From Aurantiochytrium sp. KH105 (Eukaryota; Sar; Bigyra; Thraustochytrida; Thraustochytriidae), in NCBI GenBank assembly GCA_003116975.1, contig BGKB01000027.1, positions 428,880 through 492,879 on the forward strand: a stretch of 64,000 nucleotides of DNA, in the 5' to 3' direction. Below are positions 39,852 to 49,441 of this stretch, piece by piece (the first letter of the stretch is position 1; the number at the start of each line of letters is the position of its first letter). Below the pieces are notes generated by a model. That model ran no database searches, had not been told where the DNA came from, and saw nothing but the letters and a program-made list of their open reading frames with translations. The position numbers were made by a program, and so were the translations under genes.

Positions 39852-40892
39852 CTAGATCGACTTGAGAGCGGGATCCTTGGTAAGAAGAACACGTGTGATC
39901 GCCGTGCCATCCTCACGCGCGTAGAGGCGAATAGGAAATGGCTCCGAGGTGGAGGTGACTGAGAATTCACGCGGGAGCATGTTCCAGTGGGGATTGGCGT
40001 CGACCTCGAGATCCAAGATGCACCCAAGATCTTTTCCGAATGGGCCGATTGTGGAGCTACAGCACTCGCAGTAAAAGGCACCCTGGCCCTTCTTTGCATT
40101 AGCCTCGAGGTACTTGGGACAGCAAAGCCATTTCTTCGACTTGATGTGCTTGTGCGGAATGAGTGGCCCGGCCTTGTTTCGTGGGCATTCTGTGAAGCTC
40201 GAAGAGGGTAGCGAGGGCGCGCCCACCCAAAGACTATTGTCATTGATGTTGGGGCCGAGGGTCTCGACGTACAAATAGTAGACCCCTGGCGACGCAATGT
40301 CAAAAAGGTATTCTACATAGGCCATGCTGCAGACTTTATTCGCCTTGCCGCCGCCTTTGTCGGGGCAAATAACAGTTTTGCCCTTGACCTCGAGGGGGCG
40401 CAGCATCACATTATAGTCGGTCGCAGCAGCCGGCTTGTCAAGCGCGAGTTTGCGGGATGTTGCTTTGGCCAAATCTTCCTGAAACTCTTCGGGAGATGGC
40501 CCTGCAGGAGCAGCGCGTTTGCGACGCTTTGGTGGAACAACTTCCTCAGCAGAAGCCGTGCCTTCGGAGTCCAACTCGCCGTAGGCGTCGCCTGCCGCAA
40601 CGGACCCCTGAAGCATGGGGCTTGAGCTCTTGGTTCCGCTGCCGCCGCCGCTACTTGTCAAAAAGGCCAAGACAAAGATGACGAGAACGGCAAGAGCCAC
40701 CTGCGCTCGTCGCTTATCCTCAAGCAGCCAAATGTACCATTTCTGCAATTGCAACTTGAGATTGAACTTTTTCGACGAGGAGGAGGAGGAGGAACCCCCA
40801 CCCTTTGACCTTGATGAGTGCTTGCTCTTCGAGCTCGATCCAGAACTCTTGCCGTCCTTGGACCTCCTGGTCTTTTTCGTGGCGACGCCCAT
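39852..40892 (-). CDS. Type II membrane protein with a carbohydrate-binding-like beta-sandwich
   Basis: 346 residues. A Lys/Ser-rich cytosolic head (1-60, including a poly-Ser run) precedes one hydrophobic helix (~63-81, A-V-L-V-I-F-V-L-A-F-L), then a disordered stalk. From ~165 the sequence looks like a jelly roll: Y-V-E-Y-L-F-D-I, P-G-V-Y-Y-L-Y-V-E-T-L-G-P-N, N-S-L-W-V-G, and a closing L-Y-A-R-E-D-G-T-A-I-T-R-V-L-L-T. The closing R-E-D-G-T-x-x-x-x-x-x-L-T motif is common in carbohydrate-binding-like domains attached to glycosidases. A Cys-rich insert (C-C-P-K, C-E-C-C) sits in the middle, probably disulfide-bonded in the Golgi lumen or outside the cell. No catalytic domain is seen. The ligand is unknown. 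Confidence 0.68.
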   Translation of the reverse strand: MGVATKKTRRSKDGKSSGSSSKSKHSSRSKGGGSSSSSSSKKFNLKLQLQKWYIWLLEDKRRAQVALAVLVIFVLAFLTSSGGGSGTKSSSPMLQGSVAAGDAYGELDSEGTASAEEVVPPKRRKRAAPAGPSPEEFQEDLAKATSRKLALDKPAAATDYNVMLRPLEVKGKTVICPDKGGGKANKVCSMAYVEYLFDIASPGVYYLYVETLGPNINDNSLWVGAPSLPSSSFTECPRNKAGPLIPHKHIKSKKWLCCPKYLEANAKKGQGAFYCECCSSTIGPFGKDLGCILDLEVDANPHWNMLPREFSVTSTSEPFPIRLYAREDGTAITRVLLTKDPALKSI

Positions 40893-41436
40893 CGGCTCCT
40901 CCTCGCTTTATAGCTAGATTAGATTAGCTGTCTGCCTCGTGCTCGAAAAGACGCGCCAAAGCCCGTGTGTTGAGCTGCCCCCGCGCCGAGCGGACGCGCC
41001 TCCGCGTTCGGCCGAGCGGCCCTGGCCCCAGCGTTTTCCAGGAGCGGCGCGCGCGGACGCGGAGCAGGGTTCGTTTGTGACTGCGGCATGTGAAGAAGCA
41101 GCAACAACAAGAACAAGCAACTGCAACACTGGCGGGGAAGGGACAGCAGCGGCAGGCAGACTCGAAAGTGGCGAGGCGAGGAGAGAACGAGGAGAGACGA
41201 GCAGCCCGGAGCAGCCCGGAGCAGCCCCCGAGACGCGCGGCTCCGGACCGCACAGCAGGACACGGCAGGCCGAGCAAGGCAACAGAAGCCAGCGAGCGGA
41301 GTCGGGCGGGTCCGGGTGCGCAGAAAGCAGAAGAGACAAGAGAAGAAGAGTGCGAAGGAAAGGATAGGAAAGGAAGGGCAAGAAAGGATAGACAAAAAGA
41401 GCCCCTCGCCCGCCAGCGAGCGTCCCAAGCGTATAA
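40893..41436. promoter_or_regulatory. Divergent promoter region of the membrane-protein gene and ARV1
   Basis: Head-to-head spacer. A TATAAA-like sequence overlaps the ARV1 start (GTATAAATG at 41431-41439), so it is too close to act as that gene's TATA box. The rest is purine/pyrimidine-skewed sequence. I see no gene. Confidence 0.4.
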
Positions 41437-42159
41437 ATGGCCGCAGAGAAACGGGCGTACAATGCCGTTTGCGTAGAATGCGGCGCACAAGGCCCCGGAG
41501 CAGCTTTTGTGGAGTACAGTCCAGGAAATATCAAGCTGAAGCGGTGCGAGGATTGCGGCCAGGTGGTCGACAAGTATGTCGAGTTCGAAGACCTCCTCGT
41601 GGGCGTGGACGTGCTTCTGCACAAGACATCGGCGCACCGCCACGTGATCTTTAACCGCGCAGCGCCGCCCGTCTCCTCCAAAGCGACGAAAGCACTGTAT
41701 GCCACGACATGGCCAGTCATCTGGGCCTTTTGTTTCAACAGCATGATTGAATTTTACATTCGAATGTACTACATAGGGGATGAGGTCAACCCCGCCGTCC
41801 TGGTCTCGGCCTTGTGCGCGGGAGCCGGCTTCAATTTGCTTGCCATTGCCATTGGCGTGGCTGCAGCGAGACTTTGCCAGCAAAGGCAAAACTTTGATCC
41901 GGGCGCCTTGGCACGCGCGCTTTCGCTCGGAAGCGCACCCAAGGCACTCTTCGTGGTCATGAGCATATGGACGTATCCCCGAGCCTTTGTTTTGGTTTTG
42001 CGCGCTCTCACGGCCTCGTGCACAGCCGTTTCTCTGCACGCAGCCATGCGCACCGTGTCGCGCGCCACTGCTTTGTTCATTGCTCTGGTCGTGTGCGCTG
42101 CACAAAGTGCCGGAGGTGGCATTGCGCTGCTCGACAGCTACGTGGAAGCCGAGGGTTAG
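41437..42159 (+). CDS. ARV1: ARV1 sterol/GPI homeostasis membrane protein
   Basis: 240 residues. The N-terminal ARV1 homology domain is clear: zinc-binding C-V-E-C-G and C-E-D-C-G-Q, then V-D-K-Y-V-E-F-E-D-L-L-V-G-V-D-V-L-L-H-K and Y/H-R-H-V-I-F-N-R. Several transmembrane helices follow (from ~95). ARV1 proteins sit in the endoplasmic reticulum and affect sterol transport and GPI anchor mannosylation. The latter links loosely to PIG-M further right in this window. The stop codon overlaps the stop of the opposing RecQ gene. Confidence 0.94.
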   Translation: MAAEKRAYNAVCVECGAQGPGAAFVEYSPGNIKLKRCEDCGQVVDKYVEFEDLLVGVDVLLHKTSAHRHVIFNRAAPPVSSKATKALYATTWPVIWAFCFNSMIEFYIRMYYIGDEVNPAVLVSALCAGAGFNLLAIAIGVAAARLCQQRQNFDPGALARALSLGSAPKALFVVMSIWTYPRAFVLVLRALTASCTAVSLHAAMRTVSRATALFIALVVCAAQSAGGGIALLDSYVEAEG

Positions 42160-45100
42160 AAGAACGAAGAAGAAACGGCAGGCTCAAATGACGGTAGTCT
42201 GCTCACGTCCAGGCCCTTTTCGGAAATGAAGTGCTGAATGGCCTCGATTAGATGCTTCCCCTTGGTGCTGGCCTTGTTGGGCCCAATTCCTGGCATCTGG
42301 CCAAGCTCGTGAAGATTGAGCGGCAGGGCGCATGCGATGGCTTGTAAATGATCGTCGCTAAAGATGAGCCAGTGTCGCGAGCGCTGCGAGTCAGAAGTGA
42401 GGGAGTCCTCCACGAGCTGGACTGTGGCCTCGTGCAGTCGCTCCAGCAGTTCAGCGCGAAGATGCGATGGGGTCCGACCCGCGCCAGATACAATGTCTGT
42501 CCCGCCGCTATCTGCTGCAACGCGCGAGCCCCGGTTGAGACCGCGACCCGTGACGCCAACAAAATCATCGTCATCATCGTTGTCCTCGACATCTAAAGTG
42601 TCACGAACGAAAGAGAGACTTCGAAAATCAGAACCAGACTTGGAAGCAGATGACCGTGGGCGCTTTGTTGCGAATTCGCGACTTTGCGGTGGCACTCGCG
42701 AAGACATTGCAGACGGAGAATTGCCAAAGTAGGAAGACGAAGACGACGCAGGGGCAGATCGTTTGAGCGGAAGCGCGCGCCCCTTGGACGAGGTGGACGA
42801 CGACGCCCTTCCGCCTTCAATGAGGCGGATTGTGATTGGTTTCGGATTTTGCAAAAACGCAGTTGCTCCGGATCCGGGCCGCAGGTACGAATTCGTGTAC
42901 TGACCCGTAGCCAAGTCGTATTCCTCGAGGACTCCCTGCACAAAAAGTAGCGTGACAACGCGCTCAACATCGCAAATTTTCCATGTTTTGTAGTTTCCGA
43001 ACTGCGGGCACTCGCGCACGCCACCACTTACACCGCGAACCGTTTTCGTGAGTGCTGACATGGTGATCTTGCCCCCATTTCCGCTGTTGACCATCTGAGC
43101 ACATTGCACAAGCGCTTTGGCAAGGTCAGTCGCGTCCGTTTCTACAATTGAGCGCGTACCGCGATCCGCGCAATTATCGCATGTTTTGTTGCACTGCTGT
43201 GCATCAAAGGTTTCGTTGAAGTGCTCGCAGATGAGAGCGCGGCGGCACTCGGCCTTGTTAAGGCAAAAATTTGTCATTTGCGATAACTCCTGAATCTGAC
43301 GATGCACCTTGCGCGGAGCGTTGGCTCCACTTCCGTAGCCGCCGCCGCCGCCGCCGCCGCCGCCATAACTACTGTTTCCGCTTGGCTGGTCCTGGGGCTC
43401 GGCGCGAATGAGCCGTTCAATGCGTGTCTTATCGGAGAGCTGGAACATGACAGCGCACTCTGCGATCTTGCCGTCACGCCCGCCACGCCCGCTCTCTTGG
43501 TAAAAGTTGGTGATCGACTTTGGCATGGTGAAATGCACCACGTACCGCACGTCGGGCTTGTTGATGCCCATGCCAAAAGCGATCGTCGCGACAATGACCC
43601 GAACCTTGTTGTTGCTCCACAGATTTTGCTTGCTCTGTCGCTCCTGTGGGTCTGCGATTCCCGCGTGGTAAAAGGTGACTGCGTGAGCGCCGAGCTTGCG
43701 TTGCAGCCCGAAACAGACGTCCTCGGTCTCTTTCCGCGAAAAGCAATAGATGATGCCGCACTGATTCCGCCGCTGGCCGGAGCTCACGTAGTTTGCAAGC
43801 GTCTCAATGTTTTCCTTCATGCTACGTTTCTTGGGGAGAATCTTGTAGCGAAGATTGACGCGGTTGAAGCTGAGCTTGACAATCTCCGGGTCCCGCAGGC
43901 CGAGCACGTTGATGACATCACTGATGACAATTTTTGTGGCGGTGGCCGTCAATGCCAAGATTGGCACGGAGCGAAAGTTTTCTCGAAGAATGTTGAGTCG
44001 CAGGTAGTCGCTACGAAATGCGTGACCCCACTGACTAACGCAATGCGCCTCGTCAATGACAAATCTGGCCAAAAGTCCTTTAAGTTGAAGGCGCTGCAGC
44101 GTTTGCACAAAGGACGGACTCTGCGCAATCTTTTCGGGTGTGACGTACAAGAGCTTGAGGGCGTCGGCGTGAAGGTCGCGGATAATTTCCAGATATGAGG
44201 GACCGCTGTCGTCCGCGGCAGCTCCCTGGCCCAAAAAGAATGCAGCTTTCACACCACACGCGTTGAGTGCCATGACCTGGTCCTGAATGAGCGAAACGAG
44301 TGGCGAGATGACAATGGTAACACCCTGCGATATGAGCGCTGGAACCTGATAGCACAGTGACTTTCCACCACCCGTGGGCATGAGCACAAAGGCGTCACGG
44401 CCCGTGAGCGAAGCATGAATTGCGGATCGTTGACCAGGTCGAAATTTGTGATACCCGAAATATCTTTGATTCGTCTCGTAGACGGTTGTCCAATCGAATG
44501 ATCCTTGCGATCTAGCCTCCAACGCATCTTCCTGACGCGTCAGCGCAGCGGCAGACATGACGGCCTTGTTCGAACCTTCGTGGTGGACGCCGCTTGCACG
44601 GTGCAGAGGAGGAGTTATGAGCGGTTCGAACTGTGGCGTGGTAGATGATCCAAAGCCGTTGCCACCCATGCTGTAGGTGTTGTTATCGATGGGGTTGTTG
44701 TTGTTGGAGTCGGAGTAGTTGCTGCTAAAGCTGTGATTGGAGTAATTGTTGCTGATGTTGTTGTGATTGCTGCTAAAGCTGTGATTGGAGTAATTGTTGT
44801 TGTAGTTTGAAACACCGTTACTTGCGTTGCTGAAGGTGCTATCGTTACTGCGATTGCCATCCCCATAGACTCCAGTAAGGCTGCGAGATGCGAAACTGTC
44901 ATTGGAGTTATTGCCGTTCGGCTCGTAGGTGCTTGCGCAGGTGCCCAAAGCCGAAGTCGAGCGGCCCACGGGCGATATATAAGGTGAGCCATTCGCTGCG
45001 TTCTCGACAGCGTCAAAGCGAGGCGCGGGCGGGGCTGATCCAGAGTGCCTTCCAGAGCCCCCTCCGGCGCCGGACGAGATGGTGGGCGTTTTGAAAGCCG

Positions 45101-45773
45101 TGGCATCAAATGCACCATGCGGCTCAGACTGACTCCTCGAAAGTGAGTATGTTGGACGTACATGTGACGAGGAAGAAGAAGAAGAAGAAGAAGAGGAGGA
45201 GGAGGAGGACGATGACGACGATCGAAAATTCGATTTTTGCTCGCTGGGCGCCGGCGCGACAAGTTGCACGAGGTCATCCATTGAGTAACCAGCTGCATCC
45301 ATAATCTCTTGCTTGGACATCGTGCGGGAGAGATCGCTGGTGGTTCGAGATGCCTGCTTGCTGATAACGTGAGGTTCTCGTTCAGCGGTAACGTTAGCCG
45401 TTGCAGACGTCGTCGGGGCAGAAGTGGTGATGGATGTCGCTGATGCAGGTTTCGACGGAACAGGCCGCTGTGCTGGCGGAAGGACGGAGGATTTGGGTAG
45501 ACCTGAAAGATCTGGTGCGAGGCCGCGAGCTCCAGGCGCAACTTTGATTGGCGAAAACGTGGTTACCTTGAGCAGACGCACGGCGGCCCGACGATCTGGC
45601 GTTCCCTTTTGCAGGGCAATTTCCGCCCGTGAGCTCTGCACGAAAACGCGCCGCCGAAGATAGGCGGTCGCATCGCGCTGAAGCTCTTTTTCCCGCACAG
45701 CGAGCTGTTCCGCCAGGTTTGTGCGCAGCGCGCGCGGCGCCACCCCACTGCAGCTAGCGACCGGGCTCTCCAT
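42156..45773 (-). CDS. RecQ-family DNA helicase (BLM/Sgs1-like)
   Basis: 1,205 residues from the ATG at 45773. The frame opens farther back only with a GTG. The N-terminal ~430 residues are disordered, with a poly-Ser run and an Asn/Ser/Tyr-rich tract coded by near-repeats (44690-44830). The helicase core follows: F-R-P-G-Q motif 0, P-T-G-G-G-K-S (~465), D-E-A-H-C-V-S-Q-W-G-H (~573), and G-R-G-G-R-D-G (motif VI). The RQC zinc site (C-R-R-A-L-I-C-E-H-F, C-D-N-C) and winged helix come next, then an HRDC domain near 1100-1170 ending in I-G-P-N-K-A. A HRDC after RQC points to the BLM/Sgs1/WRN group, which dissolves recombination intermediates. No exonuclease domain is seen. Confidence 0.95.
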   Translation of the reverse strand: MESPVASCSGVAPRALRTNLAEQLAVREKELQRDATAYLRRRVFVQSSRAEIALQKGTPDRRAAVRLLKVTTFSPIKVAPGARGLAPDLSGLPKSSVLPPAQRPVPSKPASATSITTSAPTTSATANVTAEREPHVISKQASRTTSDLSRTMSKQEIMDAAGYSMDDLVQLVAPAPSEQKSNFRSSSSSSSSSSSSSSSSSSSHVRPTYSLSRSQSEPHGAFDATAFKTPTISSGAGGGSGRHSGSAPPAPRFDAVENAANGSPYISPVGRSTSALGTCASTYEPNGNNSNDSFASRSLTGVYGDGNRSNDSTFSNASNGVSNYNNNYSNHSFSSNHNNISNNYSNHSFSSNYSDSNNNNPIDNNTYSMGGNGFGSSTTPQFEPLITPPLHRASGVHHEGSNKAVMSAAALTRQEDALEARSQGSFDWTTVYETNQRYFGYHKFRPGQRSAIHASLTGRDAFVLMPTGGGKSLCYQVPALISQGVTIVISPLVSLIQDQVMALNACGVKAAFFLGQGAAADDSGPSYLEIIRDLHADALKLLYVTPEKIAQSPSFVQTLQRLQLKGLLARFVIDEAHCVSQWGHAFRSDYLRLNILRENFRSVPILALTATATKIVISDVINVLGLRDPEIVKLSFNRVNLRYKILPKKRSMKENIETLANYVSSGQRRNQCGIIYCFSRKETEDVCFGLQRKLGAHAVTFYHAGIADPQERQSKQNLWSNNKVRVIVATIAFGMGINKPDVRYVVHFTMPKSITNFYQESGRGGRDGKIAECAVMFQLSDKTRIERLIRAEPQDQPSGNSSYGGGGGGGGGYGSGANAPRKVHRQIQELSQMTNFCLNKAECRRALICEHFNETFDAQQCNKTCDNCADRGTRSIVETDATDLAKALVQCAQMVNSGNGGKITMSALTKTVRGVSGGVRECPQFGNYKTWKICDVERVVTLLFVQGVLEEYDLATGQYTNSYLRPGSGATAFLQNPKPITIRLIEGGRASSSTSSKGRALPLKRSAPASSSSSYFGNSPSAMSSRVPPQSREFATKRPRSSASKSGSDFRSLSFVRDTLDVEDNDDDDDFVGVTGRGLNRGSRVAADSGGTDIVSGAGRTPSHLRAELLERLHEATVQLVEDSLTSDSQRSRHWLIFSDDHLQAIACALPLNLHELGQMPGIGPNKASTKGKHLIEAIQHFISEKGLDVSRLPSFEPAVSSSFF

Positions 45774-46448
45774 GCTCTCAAATCCACGACCTGGATCTGG
45801 CAGCCCCAGCAGCACTGCCTAGCTCAACCACCGCGCTCACTCGTCCTCCTGGCCGGAGACCTGCACGCGCAGTCGTGGGGCGGAGCCAGGTAGGCAGGCA
45901 CGCAGGCACGCAGGCACGCAGGCGCCTCTGCGAGCCCCGCTCGCCCTCTCTCTCGCTCGCTCTCTCTCTCGCTCGCTCGTTCGCTTGCGCGGGTATGCTA
46001 CTTGCTGCTTCTTCTCCTCGGCTGCCGTGCTGACCCGTAGACACCGACCGGCAAGGGAAAAACCGGCGGATTGTTCACTGAAGGTGAATGAACAATGCGG
46101 AGCGTGCAAGTCCAACATTTATCCTCCCGCCCTTGCAGACAGAGCTGGCCTGGGTTTGCATTTTGAAAATCGTGGGCGCCGTGCCATTGACCAGTGAGGG
46201 CCGGAGAGAACAGCCGGCAAAGAGGGGAACTTTTGAGGGCCGAGGGGCGGGCGACCCTAACCGGAACGCCAAACCTAACCGACCTGGCCCGAGAGTCCCG
46301 AACGGTCAGCCAGCAGACAGAAGACAGAGCAGACAGACGTTGAGCGAGAGCGAGAGCGAGAGCGAGAGCGAGAGCGAGGCGGCGAGCGCGCGGGCGCAGA
46401 GGCAAGGGCCGGAGCCAGGGGAGAAACGGTAGGCAGGCGCGCGGCGGG
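45774..46448. other. Divergent region between RecQ and RPAP3
   Basis: It contains CGCAGGCA units near 45891-45925, CT-rich runs near 45945-45985, and a (GAGCGA)n array at 46340-46378 just upstream of RPAP3. I see no supported gene. Confidence 0.55.
46340..46378. repeat. (GAGCGA)n hexamer array upstream of RPAP3
   Basis: About six copies of GCGAGA, ~70-110 bases upstream of the RPAP3 ATG, probably in the 5' untranslated region. Confidence 0.9.
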
Positions 46449-48356
46449 ATGGACCCGACCAAAGCGCTGCAGGCGCAGGTGAACATCCGTCGCGAGGCAC
46501 AGCGGCTGCAGGTAAGTGGCGAGGATGGGCCCGGGTCAAGGAAAACTAGCCCACTCGAAAAGGAAAGCGGACACGCGCAGACTCACGCGCTCAAGGGACA
46601 CGATTTTTTCTGGAGAGCACAGGAGTACAGCTCGGACCTCGCTCGTTGGGAAGCTTCAATTAAGAAGAAAGATGCCAGCTTGCGCGGACGCCGGCCTCGA
46701 CCCGAACAAGCAGCCTCGGCCGCCGCCACAACAAACGCAGACAAAGGTGGTGCCGCCGATGCCATTAACGCAAGAACTTCTTCCGTGCCCCCTGTACGCG
46801 GGCAGACGTCGCAGGACGCGCGCAAGAATGCCGCATCACATACGTATGATCAAGGCTACAAGAAGTGGGAATCTTTCGACGTGGATCGCGCGCTGGCCGA
46901 GGTGGACGGCCAAGCCACAACGACCGGGGTGTCTTCGGATCAAGACCCAAAGGCGGCAGACGCACCTATTCAGGCATCTTTTCCCGGTGCAAAATCGAGT
47001 TCTGGCCCTGTGACGCCAGCGTCGATCGTTCCCTCGGACTTGTCGTTCCCTCAAACAACTTCTGCATCCTCCCGTCATGGAGCCTTTCCTGACGCGGATC
47101 CCGTCGAGGCCAAGCCCCGTGACGTGACCGAGCGCGAGCGCGGAAATGATTACTACAAAAAGGGGGACTTTGCGCAGGCGGTCAAGTTTTATACGCGCGC
47201 GATTGGTTTCAATCCACGCAGCGCTGTCGCTTATTCGAACCGGGCCATGGCGCTCCTGAAGCTCAAGGACTTTACGGCTGCCGACGCAGATTGCTGCAGC
47301 GCACTTGAGCTCGATCCGACGCACGTCAAGTCCCTCACGCGTCGCGCCACGGCGCGCAATGCTCTGGGACGCCATCGTGCCGCCTTTGTCGATTTCGCTC
47401 TCGTTCGCGAGCTTGAACCTCAAAATCGTCAGGCCATCGCCGAGCTTGCGCGCACGCGAGAACTTGTCCGAAGCTCGGCGCGACGTGCACCGCGTACGCG
47501 CGTTTCCGTCACGCGCGTCTCCTCGCAAGAGGCGTCCTCGCATCCTCTCGACGAAAACAACCAAAGTGTGGCGAATGAAACACAGCCAGCCACAACGATC
47601 AAGTCGTCGCCGCGCGACATCGTTCCAAAGCCCCAGGAAACACTGCGCCCTACACAGGATAAGGATGATAGCAATACTGGACGCAATGATTGTGACGATG
47701 GCGTTACAGCACGTGCGTCGACAAATATTAGCAGCGTATCAAACGACGAAGCTCTTCCCGTCAAGACGATCGGCACAGTCTCAGCGATGTCCGAGACACT
47801 GAATCCAACGCGGCCCTCGGAAAAGCCAGAAAGCGACTTTGTTACTCAAAATACTCCTGCATCAAGCTCTACAAAACCTCCTCATGCAACAACCGAAACC
47901 GAGACGAACCTCATCGCTGTGGTGGAGGGTGAATTGGAGGCCGAGGCCGAGGCTGGAGTTGCACCCGTGCGTATCTCGCACGTAGTTGCACGACTTCCTT
48001 CACGAGCACCACAGTCCATGTACGAGTTTGAGCGCGTATGGAAGGAGCTTCGAGAGAAACCAAGCTTGCGCGGGGAACTTTTGGTCGACTTGCTCGGTGC
48101 GAGCGGTATGCGGCGGCTCTTTGGGCGCGCGGCTCCAGAGGCCGACACACTTTCTGAGATGGTGCAAGGTCTCTGCGCTTTTGTGAGTGAGACTTCCGAG
48201 GCCGCAGAGCACCTCGCTGTGGCAAACGCGATTGCTGAAATTCCTAGTGTGGACATGTCCATCATGTTCCTGACCAAAAAGGAACGTGCAGCGCTTGCCG
48301 ATGCCCTCTCGCAAGCCGGGCTACAGTCGTCCAAATTAGCGCGCATCATGTCGTAA
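46449..48356 (+). CDS. RPAP3: RPAP3/Tah1-like R2TP co-chaperone subunit, two exons with an in-frame intron
   Basis: Exons 46449..46511 and 46623..48356, 598 residues. The 111-base intron (GTAAGT ... CACAG after a T-rich run) is a multiple of three with no stop, so the unspliced frame stays open. Only splicing restores R-L-Q-E-Y-S-S-D-L-A-R-W-E and the following I-K-K-K-D, matching the conserved RPAP3 N-terminus (L-Q-D-F-M-R-D-L-E-N-W-E). A three-repeat TPR domain spans about 47120-47460 (G-N-D-Y-Y-K-K-G-D-F ... A-Y-S-N-R-A-M-A-L-L-K), the Hsp70/Hsp90 tail clamp. A disordered linker leads to the RPAP3_C helical domain near the end, which contacts RUVBL ATPases. R2TP assembles RNA polymerases, snoRNPs and PIKKs, and also supports dynein arm assembly. 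Confidence 0.92.
   Translation: MDPTKALQAQVNIRREAQRLQVSGEDGPGSRKTSPLEKESGHAQTHALKGHDFFWRAQEYSSDLARWEASIKKKDASLRGRRPRPEQAASAAATTNADKGGAADAINARTSSVPPVRGQTSQDARKNAASHTYDQGYKKWESFDVDRALAEVDGQATTTGVSSDQDPKAADAPIQASFPGAKSSSGPVTPASIVPSDLSFPQTTSASSRHGAFPDADPVEAKPRDVTERERGNDYYKKGDFAQAVKFYTRAIGFNPRSAVAYSNRAMALLKLKDFTAADADCCSALELDPTHVKSLTRRATARNALGRHRAAFVDFALVRELEPQNRQAIAELARTRELVRSSARRAPRTRVSVTRVSSQEASSHPLDENNQSVANETQPATTIKSSPRDIVPKPQETLRPTQDKDDSNTGRNDCDDGVTARASTNISSVSNDEALPVKTIGTVSAMSETLNPTRPSEKPESDFVTQNTPASSSTKPPHATTETETNLIAVVEGELEAEAEAGVAPVRISHVVARLPSRAPQSMYEFERVWKELREKPSLRGELLVDLLGASGMRRLFGRAAPEADTLSEMVQGLCAFVSETSEAAEHLAVANAIAEIPSVDMSIMFLTKKERAALADALSQAGLQSSKLARIMS
46512..46622 (+). other. In-frame spliceosomal intron of RPAP3
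   Basis: Donor CAG|GTAAGT, acceptor TTTTTTCTGGAGAGCACAG|G. Length 111 = 37 x 3, with no in-frame stop. Removing it joins two conserved protein segments. Confidence 0.88.
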
Positions 48357-48688
48357 CAATATACATATATATACAAACACCGACACTCACAATCAGAAAA
48401 TCGACAAGAGTAACATCAAGGAAACGGGATTGCAATTGCAATTGCAATTGCAATTGCAAGCGCTGCGTGCATCGCCAGTTATATAATAGATGGCGAGAAA
48501 GAACCAAAAACAGTAAACAATAAACAATCGATGAGATTAGACTTGTATCATGCCTATCTTGCAATTTGTAAAAGGAAGCTCAGGCAATCAGTCCACTCAC
48601 GAAGCAAAAGCAAAGGTGCCCGAGCAAGCCTCGTGGGCCCCAGAAAGCTAAAGCTTTAAGCCTAGGCCAAGGCAAAGCCAAGGTTTGC
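48357..48688. other. Convergent 3' intergenic region with (CAATTG)n
   Basis: Spacer between RPAP3 and CHMP5 with a hexamer array at 48430-48458, five units of the self-complementary word CAATTG. I see no gene. Confidence 0.65.
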
Positions 48689-49354
48689 TCAGGGCTCGGC
48701 CAAAGGCACAGCAGGAAGCCCTTCGCGCTGATCGCGCCTCTGGCCGCCCTCAAGGGAAGAAGTCGGGGCCGAGGGCAAGCGCGATGGCTTGAGGTAGTCG
48801 GCCTCCTCTTCGTCGGCGTCGAGGTCCTCCAGGTCGAGGTCATCGAGAGCGGCCAGCTCGTCGTCGAGCTCATCCTCGTCAATGTCCTCGTCGAAGCCGA
48901 GACTACGAGACATGACCTCGGCAATTTCTTCGTGATCGTACATGAGGTCCTGAAGGTCGTCCTGTACATCCTCGATCTTGTCGATGTTGATTGCCTTCAT
49001 CTGTTTTTTCATGACCTTTGCAGACTGCTTCATGGTCGCCACGGTGTCAACGGTGTCGCGCATGCTCTCCACCATGAAGGCCTGCTGGTCCATGTTGAAC
49101 TGCTGCGCGCCAAGCTGATCGCGCTGCTTTTCGTACATTTTTTTCCGGCGCAGCACGTCCATGGCACGCTTCTTGAGCTGGGCTGCGCGGGCGCCCTTGG
49201 CTCCCTTGAGCTGTTTCTTGTAGCCGGCCAGCTCGCGGTCCAGGCGCGCGATTTTCTGGTCGAGGGTCTCGGACCTGCCTTCCAAGCGCTGGCTCGTCTC
49301 CTCGAGCGTCGCCGGCGGCGTCTTCTCCTTCTTTTTGCCTACGAACCGGTGCAT
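48689..49354 (-). CDS. CHMP5: ESCRT-III subunit CHMP5/Vps60
   Basis: 221 residues, the usual size (~219). It starts M-H-R-F-V-G-K-K-K-E-K-T-P-P. Diagnostic CHMP5 stretches include L-D-Q-K-I-A-R-L-D-R-E-L, R-R-K-K-M-Y-E-K-Q-R-D-Q-L, F-N-M-D-Q-Q-A-F, and K-I-E-D-V-Q-D-D-L-Q-D-L-M. The N-terminal half is basic and the C-terminal half acidic (D-E-D-I-D-E-D-E-L), as expected of an autoinhibited Snf7-fold protein. CHMP5 binds LIP5/Vta1 and regulates Vps4 in endosomal membrane scission. The frame runs 82 codons farther upstream through a (CTG)n-coded poly-Ser and lacks homology, so the ATG at 49354 is the start. Confidence 0.96.
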   Translation of the reverse strand: MHRFVGKKKEKTPPATLEETSQRLEGRSETLDQKIARLDRELAGYKKQLKGAKGARAAQLKKRAMDVLRRKKMYEKQRDQLGAQQFNMDQQAFMVESMRDTVDTVATMKQSAKVMKKQMKAINIDKIEDVQDDLQDLMYDHEEIAEVMSRSLGFDEDIDEDELDDELAALDDLDLEDLDADEEEADYLKPSRLPSAPTSSLEGGQRRDQREGLPAVPLAEP

Positions 49355-49395
49355 CTTGCCTGTCTGGCGCTCTGTGCTGCTGGCGCTGCTGCTGG

Positions 49396-49441
<46 letters not shown>

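Noticed and set aside
45774-45815. Farther-upstream RecQ start
   Set aside because: The codon at 45815 is GTG. The first ATG is at 45773.
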